DNA of 64,000 nt from an uncultured Shimia sp. (GCF_913054185.1 NZ_CAJXIV010000007.1:1-64000), one strand, 5' to 3'. Positions 1 through 8,747 are shown, counted from the first letter of the stretch. Translations and numbers: made by a program. Notes: generated by a model not told the origin, from the sequence alone.

Positions 1-2
1 TA

Positions 3-227
3 CCGATCATCCTTGGCATGGTTTTGGGTGGCATTATGGAAGTCAAGCTGCGGTCGGCCATGCCGCGCCTGAAAACGCCACTGGATATGATCGACCGGCC
101 AATCGCAGCGATTATATTCGGGGTCATTGTGCTGGTTTTGGTGCTGCACGTGCGCACGCTGATCAAGGAATGGCAGGCCCACCAACCCGAAGCGGACCAC
201 GACATGCACGACAGTCAGATGAGGTAA
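3..227 (+). CDS. C-terminal fragment of a tripartite tricarboxylate transporter large permease (TctA family)
   Basis: The frame is open from the left edge and ends with TAA, giving about 74 residues. The start of the visible part resembles the PLxLGxVLG-xxE signature near the end of TctA permeases (here PIILGMVLGGIME). It is followed by one clear hydrophobic helix (AAIIFGVIVLVLVLHV) and a charged tail. TctA is the multi-spanning inner-membrane subunit of TTT carboxylate importers, working with TctB and a TctC binding protein, which would lie to the left of the window. The next gene begins 7 bases later, so it is probably in the same operon. The substrate cannot be told from this fragment. Confidence 0.72.
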   Translation, partial: PIILGMVLGGIMEVKLRSAMPRLKTPLDMIDRPIAAIIFGVIVLVLVLHVRTLIKEWQAHQPEADHDMHDSQMR

Positions 228-234
228 CCGGACA

Positions 235-1719
235 TTGGACCAGACACAGATCGATACATGGCGCGCAGTGCCAGTTGCAGCCTCTCGCCACCTGATTGAC
301 GGCAAGGCTGTGCCGGCCTCCGATGGTGGCACCATGGACGTTGTCTCGCCGATAGACGGGCAAGTCCTGACAACGGTGGCGGCTGGCACCACGGAAGATA
401 TGAACGCCGCCATTGCCTCGGCGCGTGCGGCGTTTGAAGATGAGCGCTGGGCTGGGCAGGCGCCGGTGGCACGCAAAAAGGTGTTGCTCAAATGGGCAGA
501 TCTGATTGAAGCCAACGCGCTGGAGCTGGCCGTATTGGGCGTGCGCGACAATGGCACGGAAATTAGTATGGCGCTCAAAGCTGAGCCGGGATCAGCCGCT
601 GCAACCATCCGGTACTATGCCGAAGCGCTGGACAAGATTTACGGAGAGATCGCGCCGACATCAGGCGATGTGCTTGGCATGATCCATAAAGAACCAGTGG
701 GTGTGGTTGGGGCCATCATTCCCTGGAATTTTCCTTTGATGATCGGGGCATGGAAGCTTGGACCCGCGCTTGCGATGGGCAATTCGGTTGTGTTGAAGCC
801 ATCGGAAACCGCATCGCTGTCGTTGATGCGTATGGCAGAGCTGGCGTTGGAAGCTGGGTTGCCGCCTGGTGTGTTAAATGCGGTGACCGGAGAAGGTCGC
901 GTTGTTGGCGAAACTCTCGGCTTGTCGATGGACGTGGATGTGCTGGTCTTCACCGGGTCTGGCACGACGGGGCGACGGTTGATGGAATATGCTGCGCGTT
1001 CGAACATGAAGCGCGTCTATCTGGAGCTTGGTGGGAAGTCCCCCAACATTGTGTTTGCTGATGCACCCAATCTGGATGAAGCGGCAAAGGTTGCCGCCGC
1101 GGGCATCTTCCGCAACTCCGGCCAGGTCTGTGTGGCGGGCTCGCGCCTTTTGGTCGAGGCGCCAATCCATGATGAGTTTGTGGCAGAAGTCATAAAAGCG
1201 GCGGAGGCGATGCGTGTTGGTGATCCGCTGAAGGTGGAGACACAGATCGGCGCGGTGAACTCGGAAACCCAGCTGCAAGCGAACCTTGGATTTGTCGAAA
1301 CGGCCGTCGCCGAAGGCGGGCAGGTTGTTACTGGCGGGGCGCGGATTTTGCAGGACACGGGCGGGTTTTACATGGCGCCGACCATTGTCACCGGCGTCAC
1401 GCAAGACGCGACATTGGCGCAGAAAGAAGTGTTTGGGCCGGTTTTAGGTGTCACACCGTTTGAAACGGAAGAGGACGCCGTCTCGTTGGCCAATTCCACA
1501 GTTTACGGCCTCGCCGGTGCCGCGTGGACAGCAAATCTTGGCCGTGCGCATCGTATGGTGAAAACCGTGCGCACAGGCGTCATGCACATCAATACTTACG
1601 GTGGGGCGGATGGGACGGTGCCGTTGGGCGGTGTTGGGCAATCTGGCAACGGGTCTGACAAGTCGCTGCACGCCATCGACAAATACGTGAATCTGAAAAC
1701 CGCTTGGATCAAGCTTTAG
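235..1719 (+). CDS. NAD(P)-dependent aldehyde dehydrogenase
   Basis: This is a full-length ALDH of 494 residues. The expected catalytic residues are visible: Asn165 in PWNFP, Glu264 in LELGGKSP and nucleophile Cys299 in GQVCVAGSR. The best start is TTG, about ten bases after GAGG at 221-224; no ATG lies nearby in frame. It oxidises an aldehyde to its acid in the cytoplasm; the family does not reveal the substrate. It sits between a TTT permease end and a Tm-1-like gene with short gaps, so the three look co-transcribed. It is close to, but in a different unit from, the hpa genes. It could oxidise an arylacetaldehyde made downstream of the decarboxylase at 7350, but that is inference. Confidence 0.9.
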   Translation: MDQTQIDTWRAVPVAASRHLIDGKAVPASDGGTMDVVSPIDGQVLTTVAAGTTEDMNAAIASARAAFEDERWAGQAPVARKKVLLKWADLIEANALELAVLGVRDNGTEISMALKAEPGSAAATIRYYAEALDKIYGEIAPTSGDVLGMIHKEPVGVVGAIIPWNFPLMIGAWKLGPALAMGNSVVLKPSETASLSLMRMAELALEAGLPPGVLNAVTGEGRVVGETLGLSMDVDVLVFTGSGTTGRRLMEYAARSNMKRVYLELGGKSPNIVFADAPNLDEAAKVAAAGIFRNSGQVCVAGSRLLVEAPIHDEFVAEVIKAAEAMRVGDPLKVETQIGAVNSETQLQANLGFVETAVAEGGQVVTGGARILQDTGGFYMAPTIVTGVTQDATLAQKEVFGPVLGVTPFETEEDAVSLANSTVYGLAGAAWTANLGRAHRMVKTVRTGVMHINTYGGADGTVPLGGVGQSGNGSDKSLHAIDKYVNLKTAWIKL

Positions 1720-1728
1720 GGGCCTCTA

Positions 1729-2961
1729 ATGACCATCAAGACAATTCTGGTGATCGGCACTTTTGACACCAAAGACGACGAATTGAGTTTTCTTTCTGGC
1801 GTAATCCAACAACAGGGTGGCCACGTGGTCACAATGGATGTTTCCGTCTTGGGGAACCCGTCCAAGCCCACCAATTACTCAAAGCACGATGTCGCCGAAG
1901 AGGGCGGCAGCTCCATTCAGAAAGCCATCGACAGCGGGGATGAGAACCACGCCATGCAGATCATGGCGAAGGGCGCGAGCCTTTTGACAGCGCGTTTGTT
2001 TGCGCAAGGTGAGTTTGACGGCATGATTGTGCTAGGCGGCACAATGGGAACGGACCTTGCTCTTGATGTGGCTTCGGCGCTGCCGTTGGGCGTGCCAAAG
2101 TATATTGTATCTACGGTGGCGTTTTCACCACTCATTCCTTCAGAACGATTGGCTGCTGACGCACAAATGATCCTTTGGGCGGGTGGCCTCTATGGATTGA
2201 ACTCAATCTGTAAAGCATCCCTGTCTCAGGCGGCTGGGGCTGTTTTGGGGGCCGCGCGCGCAGTGCAGCGGCCGGATCCGGATAAGCCTTTGATTGGGAT
2301 GACGTCTCTGGGGACATCGGCGCTGAAATACGTCATTCCTCTGATACCAGCACTGGAAGCGCGGGGCTTTGAGGTGGCCGTTTTCCATGCAACCGGCATG
2401 GGGGGGCGTGCTTTTGAATGTCTTGCCGCGCAGGGGGCGTTTGCCTGCGTGTTTGATTTCTGCACGCAGGAGTTGGGCAACCATGTGAATGGCTCCAGCT
2501 TGTCCGCTGGGGCGGATCGATTGACCGGCGCTGGCCGAAACGGCACCCCTCAAATCGTGGCGCCGGGCTGTTATGATCTGGTGGATGTGGTGGGGTGGCA
2601 GCCATTGGCGGAAAAGTGGGATAGTCACATGGTCCACGAACACAATCGCCTGTTGACCTCAATTGTCCTGCAGGCGGAGGAAATCAAAGCAGTCGCGCGT
2701 GCGCATTCGGAACAGTTGAAAACAGCCAAAGGGCCAGTCACACTGCTTTTGCCGGAACATGGGTTGGGAGAATGGGACAGGGAAGGTGCGGACTTGCACA
2801 ATCCCGACGGGCTTGCAGCATTCCTGAATGAGCTTGAAACTACGTTGCCACCAAACGTTCAAACACATCGCTTTGCATGCCACATCAATGACGGCGCTTT
2901 TGCAGACAAGGCGCTTGAGGTGATTGATGGCTGGTGCGCCGACGGAACGATCAGGACTTAG
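1729..2961 (+). CDS. Tm-1-like ATP-binding (UPF0261) family protein
   Basis: The protein has 410 residues, the usual length of UPF0261. The N-terminus reads ILVIGTFDTKDDEL and is followed by LGGTMGTDLA and a TATGMGGRAFE-like segment (FHATGMGGRAFE), all typical of this family. The plant member Tm-1 binds ATP and inhibits tobamovirus replication; the bacterial role is not established, though these genes often accompany catabolic operons. The start ATG follows GGGGCC weakly but keeps a 9-base gap from the ALDH stop. The 3' end overlaps the convergent hpaR gene by 11 bases. The association with ALDH and a TTT permease suggests catabolism of an imported carboxylate, not proven here. Confidence 0.85.
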   Translation: MTIKTILVIGTFDTKDDELSFLSGVIQQQGGHVVTMDVSVLGNPSKPTNYSKHDVAEEGGSSIQKAIDSGDENHAMQIMAKGASLLTARLFAQGEFDGMIVLGGTMGTDLALDVASALPLGVPKYIVSTVAFSPLIPSERLAADAQMILWAGGLYGLNSICKASLSQAAGAVLGAARAVQRPDPDKPLIGMTSLGTSALKYVIPLIPALEARGFEVAVFHATGMGGRAFECLAAQGAFACVFDFCTQELGNHVNGSSLSAGADRLTGAGRNGTPQIVAPGCYDLVDVVGWQPLAEKWDSHMVHEHNRLLTSIVLQAEEIKAVARAHSEQLKTAKGPVTLLLPEHGLGEWDREGADLHNPDGLAAFLNELETTLPPNVQTHRFACHINDGAFADKALEVIDGWCADGTIRT

Positions 2962-3391
2962 GTTTGGCACCGGGATCAAGCATGGCGAGGAGGTCCAGCA
3001 GGGTCTCGTAGTTTTCCTCGCCAAGCGTGTCTTTGAAGCCCGCAACAATCTGGGTGGATTGAGACGCGTGATTGTCAATGATTTGCTGGCCAGCAGGTGT
3101 GATCTCAAGGAACTGACGGCGGCGGTCTTCTTCGTCGCGGATTTGGGTGACCAACTCTTTCTCTCTTAACGTGGCCGCGATGCGAGTCAGGCTGGAAAAC
3201 AGAAGGCTGGATCGGTCTGCAACCGTTTTGCTGTCGGTGCGGCCATACTCCGAAAGAACGCGCAAGATGCGCCACTGTTGTTCGGTGATCCCGGTTTCTG
3301 AAAGCATCTCCCGTATCGGGAGCATGACACCTTCGCGGGCACGAATAAGAGCGATGGGCAGAGAGCGCGCGGTTGATGGGAGCGGTTTCAT
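2951..3391 (-). CDS. hpaR: MarR-family repressor of homoprotocatechuate degradation (HpaR type)
   Basis: About 146 residues with a MarR winged helix: QWRILRVLSEYGRTDSKTVA, then LLFSSLTRI (recognition helix) and the wing DEEDRRRQFLEIT. HpaR repressors control the 4-hydroxyphenylacetate/homoprotocatechuate genes and are relieved by the aromatic substrate. The start chosen gives MKPLPSTARSLP, which matches the family N-terminus; the longer frame beginning at 3460 would run into the operator region. It is divergent from hpaF and the intergenic region holds a strong nested palindrome (3474-3496), so autorepression plus control of the operon is likely. Confidence 0.85.
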   Translation of the reverse strand: MKPLPSTARSLPIALIRAREGVMLPIREMLSETGITEQQWRILRVLSEYGRTDSKTVADRSSLLFSSLTRIAATLREKELVTQIRDEEDRRRQFLEITPAGQQIIDNHASQSTQIVAGFKDTLGEENYETLLDLLAMLDPGAKPKS

Positions 3392-3473
3392 GGTCTGGGC
3401 CTCAAAAGTGTCGATGTCTGTGACTTGCACAACAATATGCCGGTTGACAACCGAACTCAAAATTAATTATCAA

Positions 3474-3496
3474 GACAATAATTGTCATGACAATTA
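3474..3496. promoter_or_regulatory. Nested palindromic operator between hpaR and hpaF
   Basis: Three alternating half-sites stand almost back to back: GACAAT at 3474-3479, ATTGTC at 3481-3486 and GACAAT at 3489-3494. The second and third halves form a perfect 18-bp palindrome at 3479-3496 (TAATTGTCATGACAATTA); the first and second form another with a single central base. Its place between two divergent genes, 20 bases before the hpaF start, fits a MarR dimer site blocking transcription. Assignment to HpaR is inferred from position. Confidence 0.7.
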
Positions 3497-3516
3497 AATG
3501 TGTAAGAGGAGAGCTG

Positions 3517-3906
3517 ATGCCACATTTTCAGATCGACTATTCTGCCAACCTCGAAGAGGTTGTGGATATGGCGGCCTTATGTGAGGTGATCCGCGCAACG
3601 GCGGCACAGATCGAGACCTTCCCGATAGCAGGTATTCGTGTCCGCGCGACGCGTGTAGATTACTGTGCAATGGCGGACGGAAACCCCAAACACGGGTTCC
3701 TGGACTTGAGTATTCGGCTTCGGGCTGGTCGGCCTGAGAACGTAAAGAAAGCCGCGGCTGAGCGCATTTTTGCGGCTCTCAGAGAGTTTGTCGCGCCGGC
3801 CATGGCAACCCATTCCATCGCCCTTTCAGCCGAAATGCGCGACATCGATGCCGATCTTTCACCAAAATTCGGAAATGTCCGTGACCATCTGGAGACCTCA
3901 GCATGA
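3517..3906 (+). CDS. hpaF: 5-carboxymethyl-2-hydroxymuconate delta-isomerase
   Basis: The 129-residue product belongs to the CHMI branch of the tautomerase superfamily, which isomerises 5-carboxymethyl-2-hydroxymuconate (CHM) in homoprotocatechuate meta cleavage. The start at 3517 is chosen because the AGAGGAGAG ribosome site precedes it and because it exposes Pro as residue 2, the catalytic amino-terminal proline after Met removal (MPHFQIDYSANLE). An in-frame ATG at 3487 lies inside the operator palindrome and would bury this proline. It is the first gene of the operon and overlaps hpaE by ATGA. Confidence 0.9.
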   Translation: MPHFQIDYSANLEEVVDMAALCEVIRATAAQIETFPIAGIRVRATRVDYCAMADGNPKHGFLDLSIRLRAGRPENVKKAAAERIFAALREFVAPAMATHSIALSAEMRDIDADLSPKFGNVRDHLETSA

Positions 3907-5414
3907 GCATACTTGATGACAATATTGCAAAGCTGGACGGGTTTCTGTCACGCTTTCGCGCCGAAGGTATCCAGAACCGGATTGCAGGTCTGGATGTGGA
4001 GGGCAGTGCAGGGACGTTTCAGAACATGTCACCCGTTGACAAAACTCTGATCTGTGACGTTGCGCATGGGACAGCAGGTGACATTGATGCCGCAGCAGAT
4101 GCGGCTCACGCTGCTTTTGCCGCATGGCGCGATATGCCAGCTTTGGTGCGCAAGAAAATACTGATCCGCATCGCAGAAGGCATCGAGGCGCGTGCAGAGG
4201 AAATTGCGCTCTGTGAATGTTGGGACACTGGGCAAGCGTATAAGTTCATGTCCAAAGCCGCGCTGCGTGGGGCTGAAAACTTCCGGTATTTTGCTGATCA
4301 GGTTGTGCAGGCGCGTGATGGCCAGCACCTAAAATCACCAACCTTGATGAACATCACCACGCGTGTGCCAATTGGCCCGGTGGGGGTGATTACACCGTGG
4401 AACACACCTTTCATGCTCTCGACATGGAAAATCGCACCAGCATTGGCCGCGGGCTGCACTGTGGTTCACAAACCTGCAGAGGCTTCGCCGCTGACTGCGC
4501 GCTTGCTTGTGGAAATCGCCGAAGAGGCAGGTTTGCCACCAGGTGTATTAAATACAGTGAACGGGTTTGGCGAAGAGGTGGGCAAGGCTCTGTGCGAAAA
4601 TCCTAAGATCAAGGCGATCGCTTTTGTGGGTGAAAGCCGCACGGGCAGCTTGATTACCAAGCAGGGAGCGGACACGCTTAAGCGTAATCACCTTGAACTT
4701 GGCGGCAAAAATCCTGTGATCGTATTTGACGATGCCGATTTGGATCGGGCCTTGGATGCAGCGATCTTCATGATTTATTCGATCAACGGTGAGCGTTGCA
4801 CGTCTTCCTCGCGCTTGCTGGTGCAGGACACCATTCGCGATGCGTTTGAGGCCAAGCTGATAGAGCGGGTCAACAACATCAAGGTGGGGCACCCGCTTGA
4901 TCCCGCTACAGAAATCGGTCCGTTGGTGACCGAAGAGCATTTCAACAAAGTCACGAGCTATTTTGACATCGCCAAAGAAGATGGTGCAACGGTTGCAGCC
5001 GGTGGTGTCACCGTGGGGGACGAGGGCTACTTTGTGCGCCCGACGCTTTTCACGCAGGCCAACAACCAAATGCGCATTGCGCAGGAGGAAATCTTTGGTC
5101 CGGTACTGACGTCGATCCCGTTCTCGACGGAAGAAGAGGCGTTGGAGATCGCCAACGACATTCCGTATGGCTTGACTGGATACGTTTGGACCAAAGATCT
5201 GACGCGCGCGCTTAGGTTCACTGACAAGCTTGAGGCGGGCATGATCTGGGTGAATTCAGAAAACGTGCGCCACTTGCCGACGCCCTTTGGAGGCGTCAAG
5301 GCCAGCGGCATTGGCCGTGACGGCGGCGACTGGTCGTTTGACTTCTACATGGAGCAAAAGCACATCGGTTTTGCCACCGGGCAGCACAAAATCACCAAGC
5401 TGGGAGCGTTGTGA
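3903..5414 (+). CDS. hpaE: 5-carboxymethyl-2-hydroxymuconate semialdehyde dehydrogenase
   Basis: This is an ALDH of 503 residues with Asn167 (PWNTPF), Glu265 (LELGGKNP) and nucleophile Cys299 (NGERCTSSSR), the Glu-Arg-Cys-Thr-Ser-Ser form usual for hydroxymuconic semialdehyde dehydrogenases. In the pathway it oxidises the ring-cleavage product CHM semialdehyde to the diacid with NAD. It starts inside the hpaF stop (ATGA) and its own stop touches the hpaD start (TGATG), which indicates translational coupling. Sequence alone could also fit a betaine aldehyde dehydrogenase; the operon settles the assignment. Confidence 0.92.
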   Translation: MSILDDNIAKLDGFLSRFRAEGIQNRIAGLDVEGSAGTFQNMSPVDKTLICDVAHGTAGDIDAAADAAHAAFAAWRDMPALVRKKILIRIAEGIEARAEEIALCECWDTGQAYKFMSKAALRGAENFRYFADQVVQARDGQHLKSPTLMNITTRVPIGPVGVITPWNTPFMLSTWKIAPALAAGCTVVHKPAEASPLTARLLVEIAEEAGLPPGVLNTVNGFGEEVGKALCENPKIKAIAFVGESRTGSLITKQGADTLKRNHLELGGKNPVIVFDDADLDRALDAAIFMIYSINGERCTSSSRLLVQDTIRDAFEAKLIERVNNIKVGHPLDPATEIGPLVTEEHFNKVTSYFDIAKEDGATVAAGGVTVGDEGYFVRPTLFTQANNQMRIAQEEIFGPVLTSIPFSTEEEALEIANDIPYGLTGYVWTKDLTRALRFTDKLEAGMIWVNSENVRHLPTPFGGVKASGIGRDGGDWSFDFYMEQKHIGFATGQHKITKLGAL

Positions 5415-6268
5415 TGGGCGAGATCGTACTGGCAGCAAAGTGCACACATGTGCCGACCATGCTGATGAGCGAACAGGACGGGCCGGTCAAAGGCGCTCGC
5501 CAGCCTGCTATCGATGGACATTTTGAAATCGCCCGTCGCGCAAAAGAGCTTGGGGCCGACACAATTGTCATTTGTGACACTCATTGGGTGATCAACGCAG
5601 GCTTTCATATCAATGCCAACAGCCGGTTTGGGGGCTTGTTCACGTCAAATGAATTTCCGCAGTTCATTCAGGATATGCCTTATGACTATGCAGGCAATCC
5701 GGAACTGGGAGATGCAATTGCCAAAGAGGCGTCTGATCGTGGCGCTCATACTTTGGCGCACCATCTCGACTCGCTTGAATTGGAATATGGCACGCTGGTC
5801 CCAATGCGGTTTATGTCTCGTGCCCATGATATGAAGGTTGTGTCGGTGGCCGCCTGGTGCACGGTACATGGCCACGATGAAAGCCGCATTGTTGGTGAAG
5901 CCATCCGCGCGGCGGTTGAGGCATCTGACAGCAAGGTTCTCTTGGTCGCATCTGGCTCACTGTCGCACAAAATCTGGCCAAACAAAGACTATGCCGCCAA
6001 CAACGGTACTTTTACGATCAGCTCCGAGTTCAACCGGCAAATGGACTTGCACGTGCTGGATATGTGGCAGCGTGGGGATCACGCAGCTTTCCTCAAGATG
6101 CTGCCCGAATACGCCGAGTACTGCTGTGGCGAAGGCTCGATGCACGACACGGCGATGCTCTATGGTGCGCTAGGCTGGGATCGATACGACGCGAAATGCG
6201 AAGTCGTAACCGAGTATTTTCCCAGCTCGGGCACTGGCCAGACCAATGTCATCTTTCCAGTCCAATAG
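5414..6268 (+). CDS. hpaD: 3,4-dihydroxyphenylacetate 2,3-dioxygenase, LigB-type (class III extradiol)
   Basis: The 284-residue product has the LigB-like fold signatures: AAKCTHVPTM with His12, CDTHWVIN with His57 and the acidic LELEYGTLVP segment that supplies the carboxylate ligand of the Fe(II) site. HpaD opens the ring of homoprotocatechuate between C2 and C3. A GTG three bases upstream could also start translation; the ATG in TGATG is preferred. It is followed by a second dioxygenase for the same reaction but of unrelated fold (6278), which is unusual. The segment HHLDSLELEYGT is well conserved in HpaD/CHMS-forming enzymes as I know them. Confidence 0.88.
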   Translation: MGEIVLAAKCTHVPTMLMSEQDGPVKGARQPAIDGHFEIARRAKELGADTIVICDTHWVINAGFHINANSRFGGLFTSNEFPQFIQDMPYDYAGNPELGDAIAKEASDRGAHTLAHHLDSLELEYGTLVPMRFMSRAHDMKVVSVAAWCTVHGHDESRIVGEAIRAAVEASDSKVLLVASGSLSHKIWPNKDYAANNGTFTISSEFNRQMDLHVLDMWQRGDHAAFLKMLPEYAEYCCGEGSMHDTAMLYGALGWDRYDAKCEVVTEYFPSSGTGQTNVIFPVQ

Positions 6269-6277
6269 GAGGCTTTG

Positions 6278-7261
6278 ATGCCCGTTCCAGCCCCAAACCT
6301 TTATCCGGACTTCAACACAATCCGCCTGAGCCATGTCTGTTTGAACGTCAACGACTTGATGGCGTCGAAAAAGTTCTACACCGAAATCCTTGGACTGCAG
6401 GTGTCGGATGAGAGCGAAAGCCACATCTACCTGCGCGCTATGGAAGAACGCGGTCACCATTGTGTGATCCTTCAAAAATCGGATCAGCCCGGTACGGTTG
6501 AGGTGATGGGGTTTAAAACGTTTGACGAAGACGACCTGGACCGCGCAGAGGTCTTCTTCAAAGCCAAAGGGCGGCCGACATCCTGGGTCGAAAGACCGTA
6601 TCAAGGCAGGACGTTGTTGACGTCGGACAACATTGGCATTCCGTTGGAATTTTATCACAAGATGGACCGGCTTGAGCCGATCCATCAGAAGTATGCGCTC
6701 TACCGTGGTGTCAAACCTTTGCGTATCGATCACTTTAACTGCTTCAGTCATGACGTGGATGCCTCTGCCGCATTCTATTCCGACTTCGGGTTCCGGGTGA
6801 CGGAATACACCGAAGATGAAGACAGCAAACGGCTTTGGGCGGCTTGGTTGCATCGCAAAGGCGGGGTGCATGACATGGCCTTCACCAACGGAACCGGGCC
6901 TCGCATGCATCATGTGGCGTTTTGGGTGCCAACACCGCTCAACATCATTGATCTGCTCGATCTGATGTCGACCACCGGCTATGTTGATAATATTGAACGT
7001 GGTCCCGGACGTCACGGGATTTCGAATGCGTTTTTTCTGTATATTCTGGATCCCGACGGCCACCGGATTGAGATCTATTGTTCCGATTATCAGACCGTTG
7101 ACCCAGATCTTGAACCGATCAAATGGGACTTGAAAGACCCGCAGCGCCAAACCTTATGGGGGGCGGCCGCACCTGAAAGTTGGTTTAAGCATGGCACAAC
7201 CTTTGTGGGAGTCGACACCAAGGAGTCCGACATGAAGGCCAGCCCGATAATTGCGCCATGA
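6278..7261 (+). CDS. Homoprotocatechuate 2,3-dioxygenase of the vicinal-oxygen-chelate type (HPCD/MndD-like)
   Basis: A 327-residue type I extradiol dioxygenase with two VOC modules. It resembles Brevibacterium HPCD and Arthrobacter MndD: RIDHFN with metal ligand His152, RMHHVAF with His211/212 and HRIEIY with Glu265, plus the shared ERGPGRHGISNAF-like active-site stretch. HPCD-type enzymes use Fe or Mn to cleave the same substrate as HpaD. A strong AGGAGG at 6267-6272 precedes ATG 6278; the TTG codon just before is ignored. It sits in the operon between hpaD and a decarboxylase. Its natural substrate may be a related catechol, so the exact specificity is inferred. Confidence 0.88.
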   Translation: MPVPAPNLYPDFNTIRLSHVCLNVNDLMASKKFYTEILGLQVSDESESHIYLRAMEERGHHCVILQKSDQPGTVEVMGFKTFDEDDLDRAEVFFKAKGRPTSWVERPYQGRTLLTSDNIGIPLEFYHKMDRLEPIHQKYALYRGVKPLRIDHFNCFSHDVDASAAFYSDFGFRVTEYTEDEDSKRLWAAWLHRKGGVHDMAFTNGTGPRMHHVAFWVPTPLNIIDLLDLMSTTGYVDNIERGPGRHGISNAFFLYILDPDGHRIEIYCSDYQTVDPDLEPIKWDLKDPQRQTLWGAAAPESWFKHGTTFVGVDTKESDMKASPIIAP

Positions 7262-7349
7262 CCGGCGCAGCGCCACATCGCGATAGGGTGCCAAAGGTTA
7301 CCAAGCGAACAGGCATACAGAGATCGACATTAACGTCTGGGAGTGGCGC

Positions 7350-8747
7350 ATGAACTGGGACGACTTTGCCAATTGGAGCAAACACATCGCCGATTGGGGT
7401 GCACAGTATCATAAGACGTTGCGCGACAGACCGGTGCGGGCGCAAACTCAACCGGGTGAAATCTCTGCACAGCTCGCCCCAGTGCCGCCCACCAAAGGCG
7501 AAGACATGTCGGTCATCCTCAAGGATTTCGAAGACATTGTGATGCCGGGCATGACCCACTGGCAGCATCCACGTTTTTTTGCATATTTCCCTGCCAACGC
7601 CGCACCGCCGTCCATTCTGGCTGAGCAGCTGGTCAACACAATGGCCGCACAATGTATGTTGTGGCAGACCTCGCCCGCCGCCACGGAGGTCGAAGGTGTC
7701 ATGATTGATTGGTTGCGTCAGGCCTTGGGTTTGCCGCAACCTTACACGGGTGTCATTCAGGACAGCGCATCATCTGCAACGCTGTCTGCGGTCCTGACCA
7801 TGCGAGAACGTGCCACTGGGTTTACCGGCAATCGAGACGGTTTGAATGGCAAAGGCAATTTGCGAATCTATTGCTCTGATCAGGTGCACTCCTCGATTGA
7901 TCGCGCTTGTTGGGTGTCGGGGATCGGGCAGGAAAACCTCGTCAAAATCCCCGGCGTCGGCGCCCGATATGGCATGGACAGCCGCGCGCTTGAGGCGGCA
8001 ATCAAAGACGACATTGCCGCCGGTCACACACCCGCGGGGGTGGTCGCAATCACTGGCGGAACCGGCGTCGGGGCGTGTGATACTTTGGGCCCGGTTCTGG
8101 AACTGGCACGGCAATACGATCTTTATACCCATCTCGACGCCGCGTGGGCAGGGTCCGCCATGATCTGTCCAGAAATTCGCGACGATTTCTGGGAAGATGT
8201 AGATGGCTTTGACAGTATTGTTTTCAATCCCCACAAATGGTTGGGGGCTCAGTTTGATTGCTCGGTTCAATTCCTTCGGGATGCGGGACCGCAACTTGAT
8301 ACGCTCAAGATTGAACCGGAGTATTTGAAAACCACCGGGGAAGCCCTGACCAACTATTCCGAATGGACCATCCCGCTTGGTCGACGCTTTCGGGCATTGA
8401 AACTCTGGTTCTTGATCCGGTCTTATGGATTGGAAGGTTTGCAAGAGCGTATTCGGAACCATGTTGCCTGGGCCGAAGAACTGTGTGGCAAAATCAGTGC
8501 CATGGATGGGTTTGAGATTGCTACTGACCCGATCCTCAGCCTGTTTTCCTTTCGCTGCCCGGGTGATGATGCAGCCCAGCAACGTTTGGTTGATGCGCTG
8601 AACGCCGATGGCCGCATCTATCTGACACAAGGGGCTTTTGGAGGCCGCAAGATCATTCGAGTTCAGGTAGGCCAGTTCGACACAACACGAGACGATGTGA
8701 TGGCTGTTTGCGCGGTCATCCAAGATGTTTGGGGGCAAATCAAATGA
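7350..8747 (+). CDS. PLP-dependent aromatic amino acid decarboxylase (group II)
   Basis: 465 residues with the usual group II decarboxylase features: HPRFFAYFPAN substrate-side segment (about 72-82), His180 stacking on PLP (SDQVHSSID), Asp263 (HLDAAWAGS) and the PLP lysine Lys296 in NPHKWLG. Enzymes of this family decarboxylate DOPA, tyrosine, tryptophan or phenylalanine. An 88-base gap separates it from the VOC dioxygenase, while hpaG starts inside its stop codon (ATGA), so it is co-translated with the ring-cleavage pathway. That suggests it feeds DOPA or tyrosine through an amine to an arylacetate. Substrate preference cannot be read directly. Confidence 0.9.
   Translation: MNWDDFANWSKHIADWGAQYHKTLRDRPVRAQTQPGEISAQLAPVPPTKGEDMSVILKDFEDIVMPGMTHWQHPRFFAYFPANAAPPSILAEQLVNTMAAQCMLWQTSPAATEVEGVMIDWLRQALGLPQPYTGVIQDSASSATLSAVLTMRERATGFTGNRDGLNGKGNLRIYCSDQVHSSIDRACWVSGIGQENLVKIPGVGARYGMDSRALEAAIKDDIAAGHTPAGVVAITGGTGVGACDTLGPVLELARQYDLYTHLDAAWAGSAMICPEIRDDFWEDVDGFDSIVFNPHKWLGAQFDCSVQFLRDAGPQLDTLKIEPEYLKTTGEALTNYSEWTIPLGRRFRALKLWFLIRSYGLEGLQERIRNHVAWAEELCGKISAMDGFEIATDPILSLFSFRCPGDDAAQQRLVDALNADGRIYLTQGAFGGRKIIRVQVGQFDTTRDDVMAVCAVIQDVWGQIK

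Noticed and set aside
3487-3516. Earlier in-frame ATG for hpaF at 3487
   Set aside because: It lies in the operator palindrome, lacks a ribosome site and would hide the catalytic N-terminal proline.
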